A stretch of 33,015 bases of DNA from a bacterium (GTDB lineage Bacteria > Chloroflexota > Chloroflexia > Chloroflexales > Kallotenuaceae), in the NCBI GenBank assembly GCA_016781525.1, contig JADDQE010000039.1, forward strand, positions 1-33,015. The letters are read 5' to 3'. The notes below the pieces were generated by a model that worked only from the letters and a program-made list of their open reading frames with translations, did no database searches and was not told the DNA's origin. Numbering within the stretch: the stretch's first letter is position 1; the number at the start of each line of letters is the position of its first letter. Of the stretch, positions 22,652 through 31,219 are shown piece by piece. The position numbers and the translations under genes are program-made.

Positions 22652-23854
22652 CTATGCGATCGCTTTGCGCTCCAGTACAACCACGTGCTCGCAGTGATAC
22701 GTTTGAGGAAATAGATCGAAGCCACGGGCCGCGACGAGATCGTAGCGCTCACGGAGCAGCTCATAGTCGACAACTTGCGTTAGTGCATTGCACGAAACAT
22801 AAACAATGCGCTGCGGACCACGCTCGCGGAGCAGCCCGCAAACCTCGGGACCTAGCCCGGCGCGTGGCGGGTCGACAATCAGCACGTCGTTACCTGACCC
22901 CCGTGCAAGCCGCGCGTCGTCGAGGACGGCCGCAACGTCAGATCGCACCACGCTGACGCGCTCATCCAGCCTGTTCAGGTGAATATTCCGCTGCGCCAGC
23001 TCAACACTCTCGTCACTCAGCTCGGCCGCGAAGACCTGGCCGACATGCTCGGCCAAGCAGATACCAATCGTCCCAACGCCGGCATACAGATCGATCAGCC
23101 GGTCAGCCCCCGCGACAAAGGGCGTCATATAGCTTAGAATTTGCTCGAAGCCTCTGACGTTGTTCTGGAAAAAGGTATTCGGTCCCATCAGCAGCGTGCG
23201 GCCCAGCACGTACTGCGGCAGATGTGCAGCGCCCCAATGCTTAACCGGTTCGCCGAACGAGAGATCTGCGTGGCGCGGATTAAGCAGCCACCAGACGCTC
23301 GCCGCACCTGCGGTGCGCGCCGCCTCCGCCACCGCGTCCATCTGTGCCTCATACGCCTGCTCCGACGTTACAAATGACAGCAGCCACTCGTCTCGTACAT
23401 TGCGACGAACCACAAGATAGCGTAAAAAACCGGTATTATGGTACACATTGTAGTCGGGTATGCCCAGCTCGCGTGCCGCGGTGTACACCGTGCGCAGCAG
23501 CGGAAAGAGCGAGGGCGGAATCAGGTGGCACTCCTGCAGATCCACAATCGCATAGAATCGCTTGCGTACACGCAGGCCAAAACGGTCATCCGAGCAGACG
23601 TAATCCATGCGCAGCCTGTAGCCGAAGGGCTCGACCGCCGGAGCGACGGTGTAGTCCGCAAGCAGCTCTTCAGGCAGAGCCGCGCCCCATAGCTCTTGCA
23701 AGGCGTGGCGTTTCGCAGCCAGTTGGTCGAGATAGGCAATATCCTGCATCGCACAGCCGCCGCACTCCGGAAAGTGACGGCACGGCCAAGCATCGAGCCG
23801 CGGCGTATGCTTCAATGCTTTCAGGATGGCCTTTTGAAATCGTTTGGAAGACAT
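22652..23854 (-). CDS. rlmD: RlmD/RumA-type 23S rRNA (uracil-5-)-methyltransferase
   Basis: 400 aa. The [4Fe-4S] cysteines are Cys25, Cys31, Cys34 (PCRHFPECGGC) and Cys109 (LQECH). The SAM motif is DLYAGVGTIG (255-264) and the catalytic nucleophile is Cys355 in VYVSCNALT. GPNTFFQNN and the end FPQTYHCEHVVVLER match the family. The TRAM domain often found at the N-terminus is absent. RlmD methylates U1939 (E. coli numbering) of 23S rRNA; TrmA-like or RlmCD activity on other uridines is possible. It is divergent from the CvpA-like gene. Confidence 0.93.
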   Translation of the reverse strand: MSSKRFQKAILKALKHTPRLDAWPCRHFPECGGCAMQDIAYLDQLAAKRHALQELWGAALPEELLADYTVAPAVEPFGYRLRMDYVCSDDRFGLRVRKRFYAIVDLQECHLIPPSLFPLLRTVYTAARELGIPDYNVYHNTGFLRYLVVRRNVRDEWLLSFVTSEQAYEAQMDAVAEAARTAGAASVWWLLNPRHADLSFGEPVKHWGAAHLPQYVLGRTLLMGPNTFFQNNVRGFEQILSYMTPFVAGADRLIDLYAGVGTIGICLAEHVGQVFAAELSDESVELAQRNIHLNRLDERVSVVRSDVAAVLDDARLARGSGNDVLIVDPPRAGLGPEVCGLLRERGPQRIVYVSCNALTQVVDYELLRERYDLVAARGFDLFPQTYHCEHVVVLERKAIA

Positions 23855-23906
23855 GCGCGGAATTATAGCGTACCTGAGGCCTACAGGCAGTCACCGAGGA
23901 ATATCC

Positions 23907-24368
23907 ATGACACCACTCGATGCGGCAGTGCTTGCGCTACTGGTCTTGATCGGAGCCGGCGGGTATCAACAGGGGTTGGTTCGCGGGCTGACACGCCTCG
24001 TTGCGCTGGCCGCTGTCGTGCCAGCCACGCTTGTGCTCGCCATTGGCATCGACAGCCGGGATGGGCTCCGACCCATGCTGATTAGGACGCTGGCCTTATG
24101 CGGCGGCGTTGTTCTACTCGCCGGGATAGTGACATGGGTGGTCAACCGACTGATACCTTTGAGATGGCACGATTCGCGCCTCAACAAAATCCTTGGGGTG
24201 CTCCCCGCGCTACTCCAGGGCGTGGCAGTCATGGCACTTATGCTTGGATTGGCGCATCGGCTGGCGCTAGAGCAGGAAATGCAGCACTACCTCGCGCGTG
24301 GCGCAGTCACAGGCCACCTGATCCGACCAGTAAGCTGGCTGGAGCAGTCGTTGGTAGGACTGCGGTAG
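23907..24368 (+). CDS. CvpA-family membrane protein
   Basis: 153 aa from the ATG at 23907 (GAGGA 6 nt before); an upstream extension to 23844 lacks support. It has four hydrophobic segments, with the family opening MTPLDAAVLALLVLIGAGGYQQGLVRG, then ALAAVVPATLVLAIG, TLALCGGVVLLAGIVTWVVNRL and KILGVLPALLQGVAVMALMLGLA. CvpA is known for colicin V production and, more generally, for envelope stress. The match to the family is by topology and the G-x-x-x-G-[FL]-x-R-G motif near residue 20. Confidence 0.75.
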   Translation: MTPLDAAVLALLVLIGAGGYQQGLVRGLTRLVALAAVVPATLVLAIGIDSRDGLRPMLIRTLALCGGVVLLAGIVTWVVNRLIPLRWHDSRLNKILGVLPALLQGVAVMALMLGLAHRLALEQEMQHYLARGAVTGHLIRPVSWLEQSLVGLR

Positions 24369-24402
24369 CGCTCCACCCAGCGCGGACCCGCGCCTTCTTC
24401 CT

Positions 24403-24795
24403 CTATTCCTCCAGGCTAGCGCCAAGAGCACATAGAGGATCCTCCGCAAAGGCAAACGCTTGGACGATCTCGCCGCCGATCAGATGCTCCTGGATGATGC
24501 GCTCAAGCACATCCGGCGTACACGAGTGGTACCAGGTCCCCTCCGGGTAGACAACGGCGATTGGGCCGGAGACGCAGACTCGCAGACAGTTTGCCTTGGT
24601 CCGATAGACGACCGACTTGCCCTCTTGTAACCCGAGCTGCTTCAACCGGCGCTTTAAGAAATCCCATGAGACCATCGTCTCGGCGTGAGGTGCACATTTT
24701 GGCTCGCTTTGGTCAGCGCACAAGAAAATATGCCGCTGAATATTTCCGATTCCAAGCTCGCCGATCACTTGCCGTAGCGCCGCTTCATCAGCCAT
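24403..24795 (-). CDS. Thioredoxin-like [2Fe-2S] ferredoxin
   Basis: 130 aa from the ATG at 24795, behind AGGAGAGG; the frame opens 86 codons earlier but that part is low in coding character. Cluster ligands are Cys26, Cys34, Cys70 and Cys74 ([13 protein letters not shown] and TKANCLRVC), the layout of thioredoxin-like ferredoxins related to NuoE and (2Fe-2S) ferredoxins of Aquifex and Clostridium types. [29 protein letters not shown] is the conserved C-terminal half. It is an electron carrier in the cytoplasm, and the partner is unknown. It is divergent from the P450 gene, 183 nt away. Confidence 0.9.
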   Translation of the reverse strand: MADEAALRQVIGELGIGNIQRHIFLCADQSEPKCAPHAETMVSWDFLKRRLKQLGLQEGKSVVYRTKANCLRVCVSGPIAVVYPEGTWYHSCTPDVLERIIQEHLIGGEIVQAFAFAEDPLCALGASLEE

Positions 24796-24891
24796 TTTCG
24801 TATCCTCTCCTGTCAGCATGTGAACATGATAGCGCAGCCTACGCGATGTGCCGACGTCACGAGCCAGCAGCAGACATACAATACCATCGCC

Positions 24892-24919
24892 TTGCCGATT
24901 AATGTGACTACAATATAAA
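24892..24919 (+). promoter_or_regulatory. Possible P450 promoter
   Basis: TTGCCG (24892-24897), a 16-nt spacer and TATAAA (24914-24919), about 60 nt before the start codon. GAGGAG precedes the ATG at 24979. Confidence 0.4.
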
Positions 24920-24978
24920 CATACGATCCTTAGCAGTGCCCACGCTGTCAGCATGACGGCAGAATGAGGAGATAGAGC

Positions 24979-26388
24979 ATGGCAACAGCACGTGTGACGA
25001 CGAGTGCGCTTCCTGGTCCGCAGCCGGTGCCGCTGGCCGGGCGGGTTATTCAATCGTACAAGGTATTACGCGACCCACTGCGTTACCTGCGCTGGACCTA
25101 CAAAACGTACGGCTCGATTTCAGGAATACAGCGCGGCGACACCTCGTCGATTTTTGCCTTCGGTCCCGAGTATAACCGGCTGCTCCTGAGCAACAGCACG
25201 CTCTTCTACACCATTTTTGAAACCATCACGCCGAAGCGCAGCAAGCAGCGCCGCCGCGGTATAGGCCTGCTCAACATGAACGGCGAACAGCATAAGCAGC
25301 AGCGTAAGTTGATGATGCCGGCCTTTCACCGCAAGCAGGTCGAAGGGTATTGCGCCGACATGGCCGCCTACACCGAAGCACTGCTAAATCGCTGGCGTCC
25401 CGGTCAGCAGCTCGATATGGCTGAGGAAATGCGCGAGCTGACGATGCGGATTGCCGTTAAGACACTCTTTGGCCTAGACCTAGCCGAGGGGGTGCATGAT
25501 GTCGGCGAATCGCTCCAGCAGCTGCTCGACGCCGGTATCTTCTCGCCGGCGGTCGCCTTCTTCCCGCTTGATCTACCAGGCACACCCTACCGACGTGTCC
25601 TGAAACTGGGTGAACGTTTTGAGCAGGAGATTATGCAGCTTATCGCGATCAAGCGCGCAAACCCAGCCGAGCAGCGGGATATCCTGGCCACACTGATCCA
25701 TGCGCGCGACGAGGAAGGCGGTAAAATGACCGACACCGAGCTGATCGGGCAGGCGAACACCCTCTTTATTGCAGGTCACGAGACAAGCTCAAACGCGCTG
25801 ACATGGACATTGTTTCTGCTCGCGCAGCATCCGCAGCACTTTGCCGACGTCGTCGACGAGCTTGACAATGTGCTGGGCGGCGCGGCTCCTGCCGTCGAAC
25901 AGCTCGGCAAGCTGACAAAGCTTGAGCATGTGATCAAGGAGAGTATGCGCATCATCCCGCCCGCCGCGCTCATGTCGCGTATCAGCACGGGGCCGTTCGA
26001 GCTTGGGCCATATAGCTTTCCCAAGGATACATTTATTACCTTTGGACAGATTATTACGCATCACATGCCAGAGCTGTATGCCGAGCCCGCCAGGTTCAAC
26101 CCGGGCCGCTGGGAGACGATCGATCCCTCGCCCTATGAGTATCTCCCGTTCGGCGCGGGACCGCGCATGTGTATCGGCGCAACGTTTGCCATGACCGAGA
26201 TTAAGTTGATCCTGGCGATGCTCCTGCAACGGTACCGCCCGGCGGTCCCAGCGGGCGCACAGATTGACTGGCAGCTGCGAGTCACGCTCGCGCCCCGCGC
26301 TACACCGATGATCGTACATGCGCAGGATCGTCAGTTCCGTAAAGAGCCGGTCCACGGCAACATCCACGAGCTTGTCGACCTCCGTTAG
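24979..26388 (+). CDS. Cytochrome P450
   Basis: 469 aa with the full set of P450 signatures: I-helix AGHETSS (265-271; acid and Thr for oxygen activation), K-helix ESMR (321-324), the PERF-like NPGRW (374-378) and the heme loop [10 protein letters not shown] (391-400), where Cys398 ligates the iron. There is no membrane anchor; the N-terminus is Pro-rich (GPQPVPLAG). It resembles the CYP110/CYP102-like bacterial class in motif text, but the substrate is not predictable. A [2Fe-2S] thioredoxin-like ferredoxin gene is divergent next door, which might or might not be its redox partner; no reductase gene is seen. The start ATG has GAGGAG. Confidence 0.96.
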   Translation: MATARVTTSALPGPQPVPLAGRVIQSYKVLRDPLRYLRWTYKTYGSISGIQRGDTSSIFAFGPEYNRLLLSNSTLFYTIFETITPKRSKQRRRGIGLLNMNGEQHKQQRKLMMPAFHRKQVEGYCADMAAYTEALLNRWRPGQQLDMAEEMRELTMRIAVKTLFGLDLAEGVHDVGESLQQLLDAGIFSPAVAFFPLDLPGTPYRRVLKLGERFEQEIMQLIAIKRANPAEQRDILATLIHARDEEGGKMTDTELIGQANTLFIAGHETSSNALTWTLFLLAQHPQHFADVVDELDNVLGGAAPAVEQLGKLTKLEHVIKESMRIIPPAALMSRISTGPFELGPYSFPKDTFITFGQIITHHMPELYAEPARFNPGRWETIDPSPYEYLPFGAGPRMCIGATFAMTEIKLILAMLLQRYRPAVPAGAQIDWQLRVTLAPRATPMIVHAQDRQFRKEPVHGNIHELVDLR

Positions 26389-26595
26389 CCGACAGCTGAT
26401 GCGTCGCCCGGCGCCCGTCAGCCTTGCCGTTCCAAACACTAGCGGGTCGGCTCCAATCGACCGGGCCGACCCAGCACCGCTCACGCTTCCTAGTGCCAGC
26501 AGCGACGTGACGTGAAGTTACGCAGACGCCTAGCGCTAACAGACTGAGACGCTTATAAGGCAAGCACACGTTTCATCATGGCGGAGCTTGAGGCT

Positions 26596-27396
26596 TTAGC
26601 TCAGCTGGTCCATAAATGCCGCAAGTGCCTCGTTGACCTCATTCGGCCGTTCCAGATTCGCGGCATGGGCAGCACCGTCGATCACGACAAGCTGAGCGCC
26701 TTCAATCCCGGAGCGAATTTTTTCTGCGTCGCTCGGCGGCGTGAGCGTATCTTCGCTGCCCACGATAACCAGCGTTGGCACCTTGATTTGTGCGAGGGTC
26801 TGCGTCGAGTCGGGCCGGTTTGCCAGTGCATCAAGTGCCCCAACAAGTCCCTCCACCGGCGTTGCGGCCATCATGTCGCGTAAAAAGGTTGCCAGCTCCG
26901 GCTGCTCCGTCCGCGTCCGCTCGGTTAGCATTTTTGGCAGCATCACGTCCGCAGTCGCCCCGGCTCCTTCAGCGCGTGCTTGCTCCGCCATCTTGCGGCG
27001 ATTTTCACGTCCTGCCTCGGTATCTGGCTCAGCCTTGGTGTCCATCAAGATCACGCCCTTGATGCGCTCGGGATGGCGACGCAGAAGTGCAAAGACGATA
27101 TATCCGCCCATCGATAGGCCGCCCACCGTAATTAGGCTGATCCCGAGCTCGTCGAGCAGCGCGATGAGGTCGTCGGCGTACACATCCACTGAATACACGC
27201 CGTCGATTGGTACGTCACTACGGCCCATCGCCCGTAGATCAGGCGTTATGATCCGATACTGGTTCGCCAGCGCCGCACGCTGAGGCTTGAACAGGTCACT
27301 CGAAAGGGGGAACCCGTGAACCAGCAGTAGTGGTTCGCCCTGGCCTTCATCGTTGTAAAAGAGCGCCATGCCGTCGACGATATCAAACGTGGGCAT
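26596..27396 (-). CDS. Alpha/beta hydrolase-fold protein
   Basis: 266 aa from the ATG at 27396, with an excellent AAGGAGG. The oxyanion-hole strand is LLLVHGFPLS (residues 23-32), the nucleophile elbow is GLSMGG (Ser95), the acid is in VGSEDTLTPP, and the catalytic His is in GAAHAANLERP. The lid region (about 130-190) is helical and Arg/Glu-rich. The family includes esterases, haloperoxidase-like enzymes and 3-oxoadipate enol-lactonases (PcaD/BphD). The substrate is not readable here. It is separated from the P450 gene by 207 nt without features. Confidence 0.92.
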   Translation of the reverse strand: MPTFDIVDGMALFYNDEGQGEPLLLVHGFPLSSDLFKPQRAALANQYRIITPDLRAMGRSDVPIDGVYSVDVYADDLIALLDELGISLITVGGLSMGGYIVFALLRRHPERIKGVILMDTKAEPDTEAGRENRRKMAEQARAEGAGATADVMLPKMLTERTRTEQPELATFLRDMMAATPVEGLVGALDALANRPDSTQTLAQIKVPTLVIVGSEDTLTPPSDAEKIRSGIEGAQLVVIDGAAHAANLERPNEVNEALAAFMDQLS

Positions 27397-27603
27397 ATAT
27401 CCTCCTTGATGTTCTTTGCGCAGCAGCACATTGTGGACCACACGCCCACAATTCTGTTAATCCTGCGACTCCACCCTTAATCCGAGCTAAAAATACAGCT
27501 ATAGTCGCTTGCCGTCAGGCGCAACTGAGCATATGATGTAGTTGGGCCTATCATTTGCACAGCGTTTGCACATATTCCAACATAGTTAGGGGAGCATGTA
27601 TCG

Positions 27604-28608
27604 ATGGCAGAAACGAAGCGAGTGGTTGTCACCGGCGCGACCGGCTTGATTGGTCGCAAGCTCTGCGCTGAGCTAGAGGCGCGGGGCTACCAGGTCGTGG
27701 TCTTTTCGCGGAATCCCCAAACGGCCCGGCGCTCGCTGCGCAACGGTAGCGAGTTCGTCGCCTGGACGCCGGCCGAAAACGGGCCATGGGCGACGGCGAT
27801 TGACGGGGCGCACGCCGTGATCCACCTCGCCGGCGCGAACAACTTCGGCAAGCGGTGGAGCGAGGCGTACAAGCGCGAGATCAGGGAGAGCCGGGTACTG
27901 GGGACCCGGGGTCTTGTGAATGCGATGCGGGCGGCGACGAACAAACCGGAGGTTTTTGTCTGCGCCAGCGCGGTCGGGTACTATGGGCATCGTGGCGATA
28001 CGGCGATCGACGAGAGCGCCGCGGCCGGCCACGACTTTCTTGCTGAGGTCGTGAAGGACTGGGAAGCCGAGGCCACCAAGGCAGAAGAACTGGGCGTACG
28101 AACGGTCATGCTGCGAAGCGGGATTGTGATAGGCTCAGACAAACCGGGGCTGCCGCTGCCAATCGATCTCCGTGGCGCATCGCTGTCGCGACCCGGGGTT
28201 GTCCTGGATTTTGAGCACGGTGCGTTGCCGCTCATGGCGCTTCCCTACCGCCTCTTCGCGGGTGGTCCGATTGGCTCGGGCAAGCAGTGGTTCTCTTGGG
28301 TTCACCTCGAGGACGTGGTCGGGCTGATCATGTTCGTGCTTGAAACACCGCAGGCGCGAGGGCCGATCAATGCTACAGCGCCCGAGCCCTTGACGAACCG
28401 GCAGTTCGGGGCCACGATGGGCAAGATTATGCACCGTCCATCGTGGTTACCTGTGCCGGGCTTCGCGCTAAAGCTGATGCTAGGTGATGTCGCGGAAATC
28501 CTGTCCAAGGGCCAGCGGGTTATTCCGCGCAGAGCGTTGGAGCTCGGTTACCAGTTTAAGTATCCACAGGCCGAGGGGGCGCTCCGTCAGCTCATGAATA
28601 AGGGGTAG
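27604..28608 (+). CDS. TIGR01777-type NAD-dependent epimerase/SDR-family protein
   Basis: 334 aa. The nucleotide-binding motif is VVVTGATGLIGRKL (7-20). WTPAENGPW, VIHLAGANNFGKRWSEAYKREIRESRV, CASAVGYYGHRGD and the linked FLAEVVKDWEAEA are the order typical of the SulA-like/YfcH family. GGPIGSGKQWFSWVHLEDVVGL and NATAPEPLTNRQF follow, and the C-terminal DUF1731-like domain has MHRPSWLPVPGFALKLMLGDVAEILSKGQRVIPRRALELGYQFKYP. The function is unknown across the family. The longer loop around SRPGVVLDFEHGALPLM seems slightly enlarged over the short family members. Confidence 0.93.
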   Translation: MAETKRVVVTGATGLIGRKLCAELEARGYQVVVFSRNPQTARRSLRNGSEFVAWTPAENGPWATAIDGAHAVIHLAGANNFGKRWSEAYKREIRESRVLGTRGLVNAMRAATNKPEVFVCASAVGYYGHRGDTAIDESAAAGHDFLAEVVKDWEAEATKAEELGVRTVMLRSGIVIGSDKPGLPLPIDLRGASLSRPGVVLDFEHGALPLMALPYRLFAGGPIGSGKQWFSWVHLEDVVGLIMFVLETPQARGPINATAPEPLTNRQFGATMGKIMHRPSWLPVPGFALKLMLGDVAEILSKGQRVIPRRALELGYQFKYPQAEGALRQLMNKG

Positions 28609-28627
28609 CGGCTGGAGCGACTACACC

Positions 28628-28683
28628 CAGCGGAGTGGACCCTGACGGAATAGCTGTGGTCAGGGCCCACTCCGCTGCGGTTT
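28628..28683 (+). terminator. Terminator-like hairpin after the epimerase gene
   Basis: 19-nt arms 28628-28646 and 28659-28677 with a single A-C mismatch and a 12-nt loop. CGGTTTAAG follows. It lies 19 nt after the stop codon. The T-tract is short. Confidence 0.65.
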
Positions 28684-28882
28684 AAGTCCGAGGCGCTAGC
28701 CAGCTCTTTGTGCAGCACGAGTTCCGCCACCCGTGCCCCTCGACACCCTCCTGCACGCGCATTCCGAAGCGCCCCACTACCACTCGGCGCGTGACCACAA
28801 GTACGTTGCGATCCAGGGGGAAACGCAGACTACATAGCCGTTGGGTGCTCCAAAAATTGCGGTCCAGCTCGATCACTGGCAT
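28682..28882 (-). CDS. Possible small ORF with coding-like third positions
   Basis: 66 codons, with mostly G or C at the third position and hydrophobic/charged alternation (RNVLVVTRRVVVGRFGMRVQEGVEG) followed by a Cys-Cys pair and two Trp. No clear ribosome binding site precedes the ATG. It lies in the 342-nt gap before the EEP gene. I recognise no family; a decayed gene end is equally possible. Confidence 0.25.
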   Translation of the reverse strand: MPVIELDRNFWSTQRLCSLRFPLDRNVLVVTRRVVVGRFGMRVQEGVEGHGWRNSCCTKSWLAPRT

Positions 28883-28950
28883 ACTTCGTGCGCGCGTTAA
28901 ATCTCCGGCGGCACGTAGGAAATCGAGACTATCGGGGGACGGCCGTTACT

Positions 28951-29838
28951 ATGAAACATGAATCGGCACAACACGGCGGCGATTACTTTGCACAGGTACG
29001 GGCTGCCGTGCAGCAGCGGGTATCCGAGCTTGCATATCGTCTACGGCCACAGCAACCGGCCGAAGGCTTGGAATATATACCGATTGCATCCGAGGCCCAA
29101 CGAGCGTTTTTCTCCAGCGGCACACCGCTCGAAATCGCTGTTTGGAATACCTATAAGGGTCGGCGTGAGCGCTACTATGATGTTCTTTCTCAACAGACAG
29201 CCGACGCCGACCTTATTTTGCTGCAGGAGTTTCGGCATGATCCGGTGTTAGAAGCGTCCCACTGCCAAATCTTCGCGAGCCGCGATGCGGGCATGGCGGT
29301 AAGCTTTTACACCCGACCCAATCAGGAAGCGCCGACGGGAGTCTGCACCGTCTCCACCGTGCGCTCCAGCAAAACCCTCTTCCTCCTGTCACGCTACCAC
29401 GAGCCAGTAACGCGAACTCCGAAGATGGCGATCTGCACCTATTATCCGATTGACGATCCCGACTGCCAGCCCAAGGCCGCATTGCTGGTCTTAAATAGTC
29501 ATGGCATCAATTTTCGCCTTCGTCGACCATTTCTGGACCAGATGCTGCAGTTTGAAGCACAATTACGCCACCACGCCGGCCCGATCATCCTGGTCGGCGA
29601 CTTCAATACCTGGGAGCAGGGACGGGTACGCATTCTCGAAGCAGTTGCGCGGAGCATTGGGCTAACGCACGTCCCGTTTCCCCGAGGCATCAAGACGGTT
29701 CGCGGCCACGAGCTCGACCGGGTTTATGTGCGCGGTGGAGCGGTAATGCAGCAGCGCGTCATCACTAATTCGGCGGCATCCGACCACAGCCTGCTGTCTT
29801 TTAAGTTCGTCATTACGGAGTCCGCCAAGGGCAGGTAA
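28951..29838 (+). CDS. Endonuclease/exonuclease/phosphatase (EEP)-family protein
   Basis: 295 aa from the ATG at 28951; a GTG at 28888 is an alternative, and the ribosome binding site is weak in both cases. EEP motifs: the metal-binding Asn in EIAVWNTYKGRR (Asn66), LILLQEF (Glu93), the catalytic SHGINFRLRRPFLDQML segment, LVGDFNTWEQGR (Asp and Asn), LDRVYVRG, and the final SDHSLLSFKF with the catalytic His. It hydrolyses phosphodiester or phosphomonoester bonds. The substrate (DNA, lipid or other) is not told by these motifs, and no signal peptide is seen. Confidence 0.9.
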   Translation: MKHESAQHGGDYFAQVRAAVQQRVSELAYRLRPQQPAEGLEYIPIASEAQRAFFSSGTPLEIAVWNTYKGRRERYYDVLSQQTADADLILLQEFRHDPVLEASHCQIFASRDAGMAVSFYTRPNQEAPTGVCTVSTVRSSKTLFLLSRYHEPVTRTPKMAICTYYPIDDPDCQPKAALLVLNSHGINFRLRRPFLDQMLQFEAQLRHHAGPIILVGDFNTWEQGRVRILEAVARSIGLTHVPFPRGIKTVRGHELDRVYVRGGAVMQQRVITNSAASDHSLLSFKFVITESAKGR

Positions 29839-29986
29839 CACCGTGGCCTTAGAGAAAAGGAGGCGTTACCTCAGCGAACGTAACGTGCTAGCCCTTGGCG
29901 CCGACCGGCTTCATCCACACGTGATCGCTGCACCAAGCCGTTCGCCGCCGAACCCCGGCGACTTGAACCGCCGATGCAGCGGCGGC

Positions 29987-30196
29987 CTACTCGTCGACGG
30001 TGAAGCCAAGCTTGATCGTCACCTGCCAGTAAGCCGTAGTACCATTCTCGACGTAGCCACGCGTCTCGACGACTTCGAACCAGCGCATATTGCGGATCGT
30101 AGCCGATGCTTTAGTAAGCGCATTTGCGACCGCGTCTTCGATTCCGGTCTTCGATGAGCCGACCAACTCGATGACTTTGTAGACATGCTCGCCCAC
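29987..30196 (-). CDS. Dodecin flavin-binding protein
   Basis: 69 aa, the standard length. VYKVIELVGSSKTGIEDAVANAL and KASATIRNMRWFEVVETRG (with the flavin-stacking Trp39) are the family hallmark, followed by TAYWQVTIKLGF. Dodecins form dodecameric shells that store flavin or coenzyme A derivatives. The start is GTG, with AAAGGAG 6 nt upstream. A good promoter (TCGACA, 17 nt, TATACT) is present on the same strand. Confidence 0.95.
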   Translation of the reverse strand: MGEHVYKVIELVGSSKTGIEDAVANALTKASATIRNMRWFEVVETRGYVENGTTAYWQVTIKLGFTVDE

Positions 30197-30247
30197 GCTA
30201 GACTCCTTTCAGCCGACGTACTCACTAGAAACGCCGGCGCGGTCAGC

Positions 30248-30276
30248 AGTATAGGCGCAGACATTCTCACTGTCGA
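30248..30276 (-). promoter_or_regulatory. Dodecin promoter
   Basis: On the minus strand: TCGACA (30271-30276, 5 of 6), a 17-nt spacer and TATACT (30248-30253, 5 of 6), giving a leader of about 45 nt. Confidence 0.65.
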
Positions 30277-30353
30277 GTCGTTCATCTCAACATTATGTTA
30301 CGTCCACCCTCGGACACGGTCAGCCTGATCCTTCGGCTGTTGTGGGGGCATTC

Positions 30354-30378
30354 AAAAATCCCCTAAAGGAATAAGGGG
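30354..30378 (-). terminator. Intrinsic terminator of the MOSC gene
   Basis: On the minus strand the stem CCCCT (30374-30378) pairs with AGGGG (30360-30364), with a 9-nt loop, and is followed by ATTTTTG. It begins 7 nt after the MOSC stop. Confidence 0.75.
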
Positions 30379-30385
30379 CCGTAGG

Positions 30386-30928
30386 TCATACCGGCTCCAA
30401 TTGGCGATGTGGTGCAGACGGCAGCTCAACCTGGACTGGCGTGCCCGGCTGGATCTCGCCGCCCACCCGTACGATACCCATCACACCCGCCTTACGAATA
30501 AGATTACCCTGCTCATCACGGTCGAGCACGGCAGCCATGAGGCCAGGCAGGAAGCGATCAAGCTGGACACAAGGATTACGGAGACCGGTGACCTCCACAA
30601 CCGCACCCGATCCAAGGTGGAGGAGCGTTCCCACGGGCAAGCCTAGCAAATCGATGCCACGCGTCGTGATATTTTCGCCCATATCGCCGGGAGTGACTGC
30701 AAAACCAGCTGCCTGTAGCTCATCGTGTAGCTCAGCATGGATCAGGTGCACCTGCCGTAGATTAGGCTGGCTGGGATCAGGCGCAACCCGCGAGCGATGT
30801 TGAACGGTCGCTCCAAGATGCGCATCACCCTCCACCCCAAGTCCTGCCAGCAGCCGAATCTGGTCCAGCATCTCTTTGCTAAACGTATGGGCTGCGCTCC
30901 GGCTCACAGCAACGACGACCCCATGCAT
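30386..30928 (-). CDS. MOSC-domain protein
   Basis: 180 aa from the ATG at 30928, which has AGGAG at 9 nt; the ATG two codons earlier is too close to it. Motifs are VVAVSRSAAHTFSKE (N-terminal strand), GLGVEGDAHLG, RQVHLIHAELHDEL, PGDMGENITTRGIDL and the conserved cysteine in TGLRNPCVQLDRF (Cys120). MOSC domains bind or transfer a persulfide sulfur to metal centres such as molybdenum cofactor. It is a stand-alone MOSC protein (YiiM-like), possibly acting in detoxification of N-hydroxylated bases; that is family knowledge, not shown here. Confidence 0.93.
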   Translation of the reverse strand: MHGVVVAVSRSAAHTFSKEMLDQIRLLAGLGVEGDAHLGATVQHRSRVAPDPSQPNLRQVHLIHAELHDELQAAGFAVTPGDMGENITTRGIDLLGLPVGTLLHLGSGAVVEVTGLRNPCVQLDRFLPGLMAAVLDRDEQGNLIRKAGVMGIVRVGGEIQPGTPVQVELPSAPHRQLEPV

Positions 30929-30960
30929 TGGCATCCACTCCTGTTAAGCGCCCCGAGGCG

Positions 30961-31074
30961 CTAGCTATGCTCCGCAACGGATTGGTCCAAATCGGCACGT
31001 GTGTGCGCAGCCGGTACCTTCGTGCCGATCAGGTGGAGCTTGACACCCAGGATGGCACCTGAGCATACTGTCAT
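30961..31074 (-). CDS. Possible 37-codon ORF upstream of the MOSC gene
   Basis: An ATG-to-TAG ORF on the minus strand with high G/C third positions and protein-like text (GVKLHLIGTKVPAAHTRADL, then DQSVAEHS). It ends 32 nt before the MOSC start. No ribosome binding site is visible before the ATG, but a TATTCT lies 3-8 nt upstream, so the start is unclear. It may be a small protein, a leader peptide or a gene remnant. Confidence 0.25.
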   Translation of the reverse strand: MTVCSGAILGVKLHLIGTKVPAAHTRADLDQSVAEHS

Positions 31075-31087
31075 CTAGAATAACAGC

Positions 31088-31124
31088 AAAACCGGTAAGG
31101 CGGTACGGCCGCCTCACCGGTTTT
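31088..31124 (-). terminator. Terminator-like hairpin downstream of the small disordered protein gene
   Basis: 16-nt arms 31088-31103 and 31109-31124 with one mismatch and the loop TACGG. The arms carry AAAA and TTTT ends, so it can work in both directions. It is 96 nt past the stop of the small gene on the minus strand. Confidence 0.7.
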
Positions 31125-31219
31125 CATAGTTTACAGGGGCTAGCCGTTCAGGATACTTACCCAACCGGACAACCTTCTGGGCCTAGCTTGAAGCAGCAAT
31201 GCACCTGACATGTGTCAGA

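Noticed and set aside
24796-25053. N-terminal extension of the ferredoxin by 86 codons
   Set aside because: The extension has poor protein character, overlaps the P450 start region and lacks a ribosome binding site, whereas the ATG at 24795 has AGGAGAGG and begins right at the family fold.
26389-26595. Gap between P450 and hydrolase genes
   Set aside because: Searched for a small gene, promoter or terminator; nothing convincing was seen.
29940-29985. tRNA T-arm-like text (GGTTCAAGTC) on the minus strand after dodecin
   Set aside because: The arm does not pair with a 7-nt loop, and no acceptor, D or anticodon arms can be found around it.
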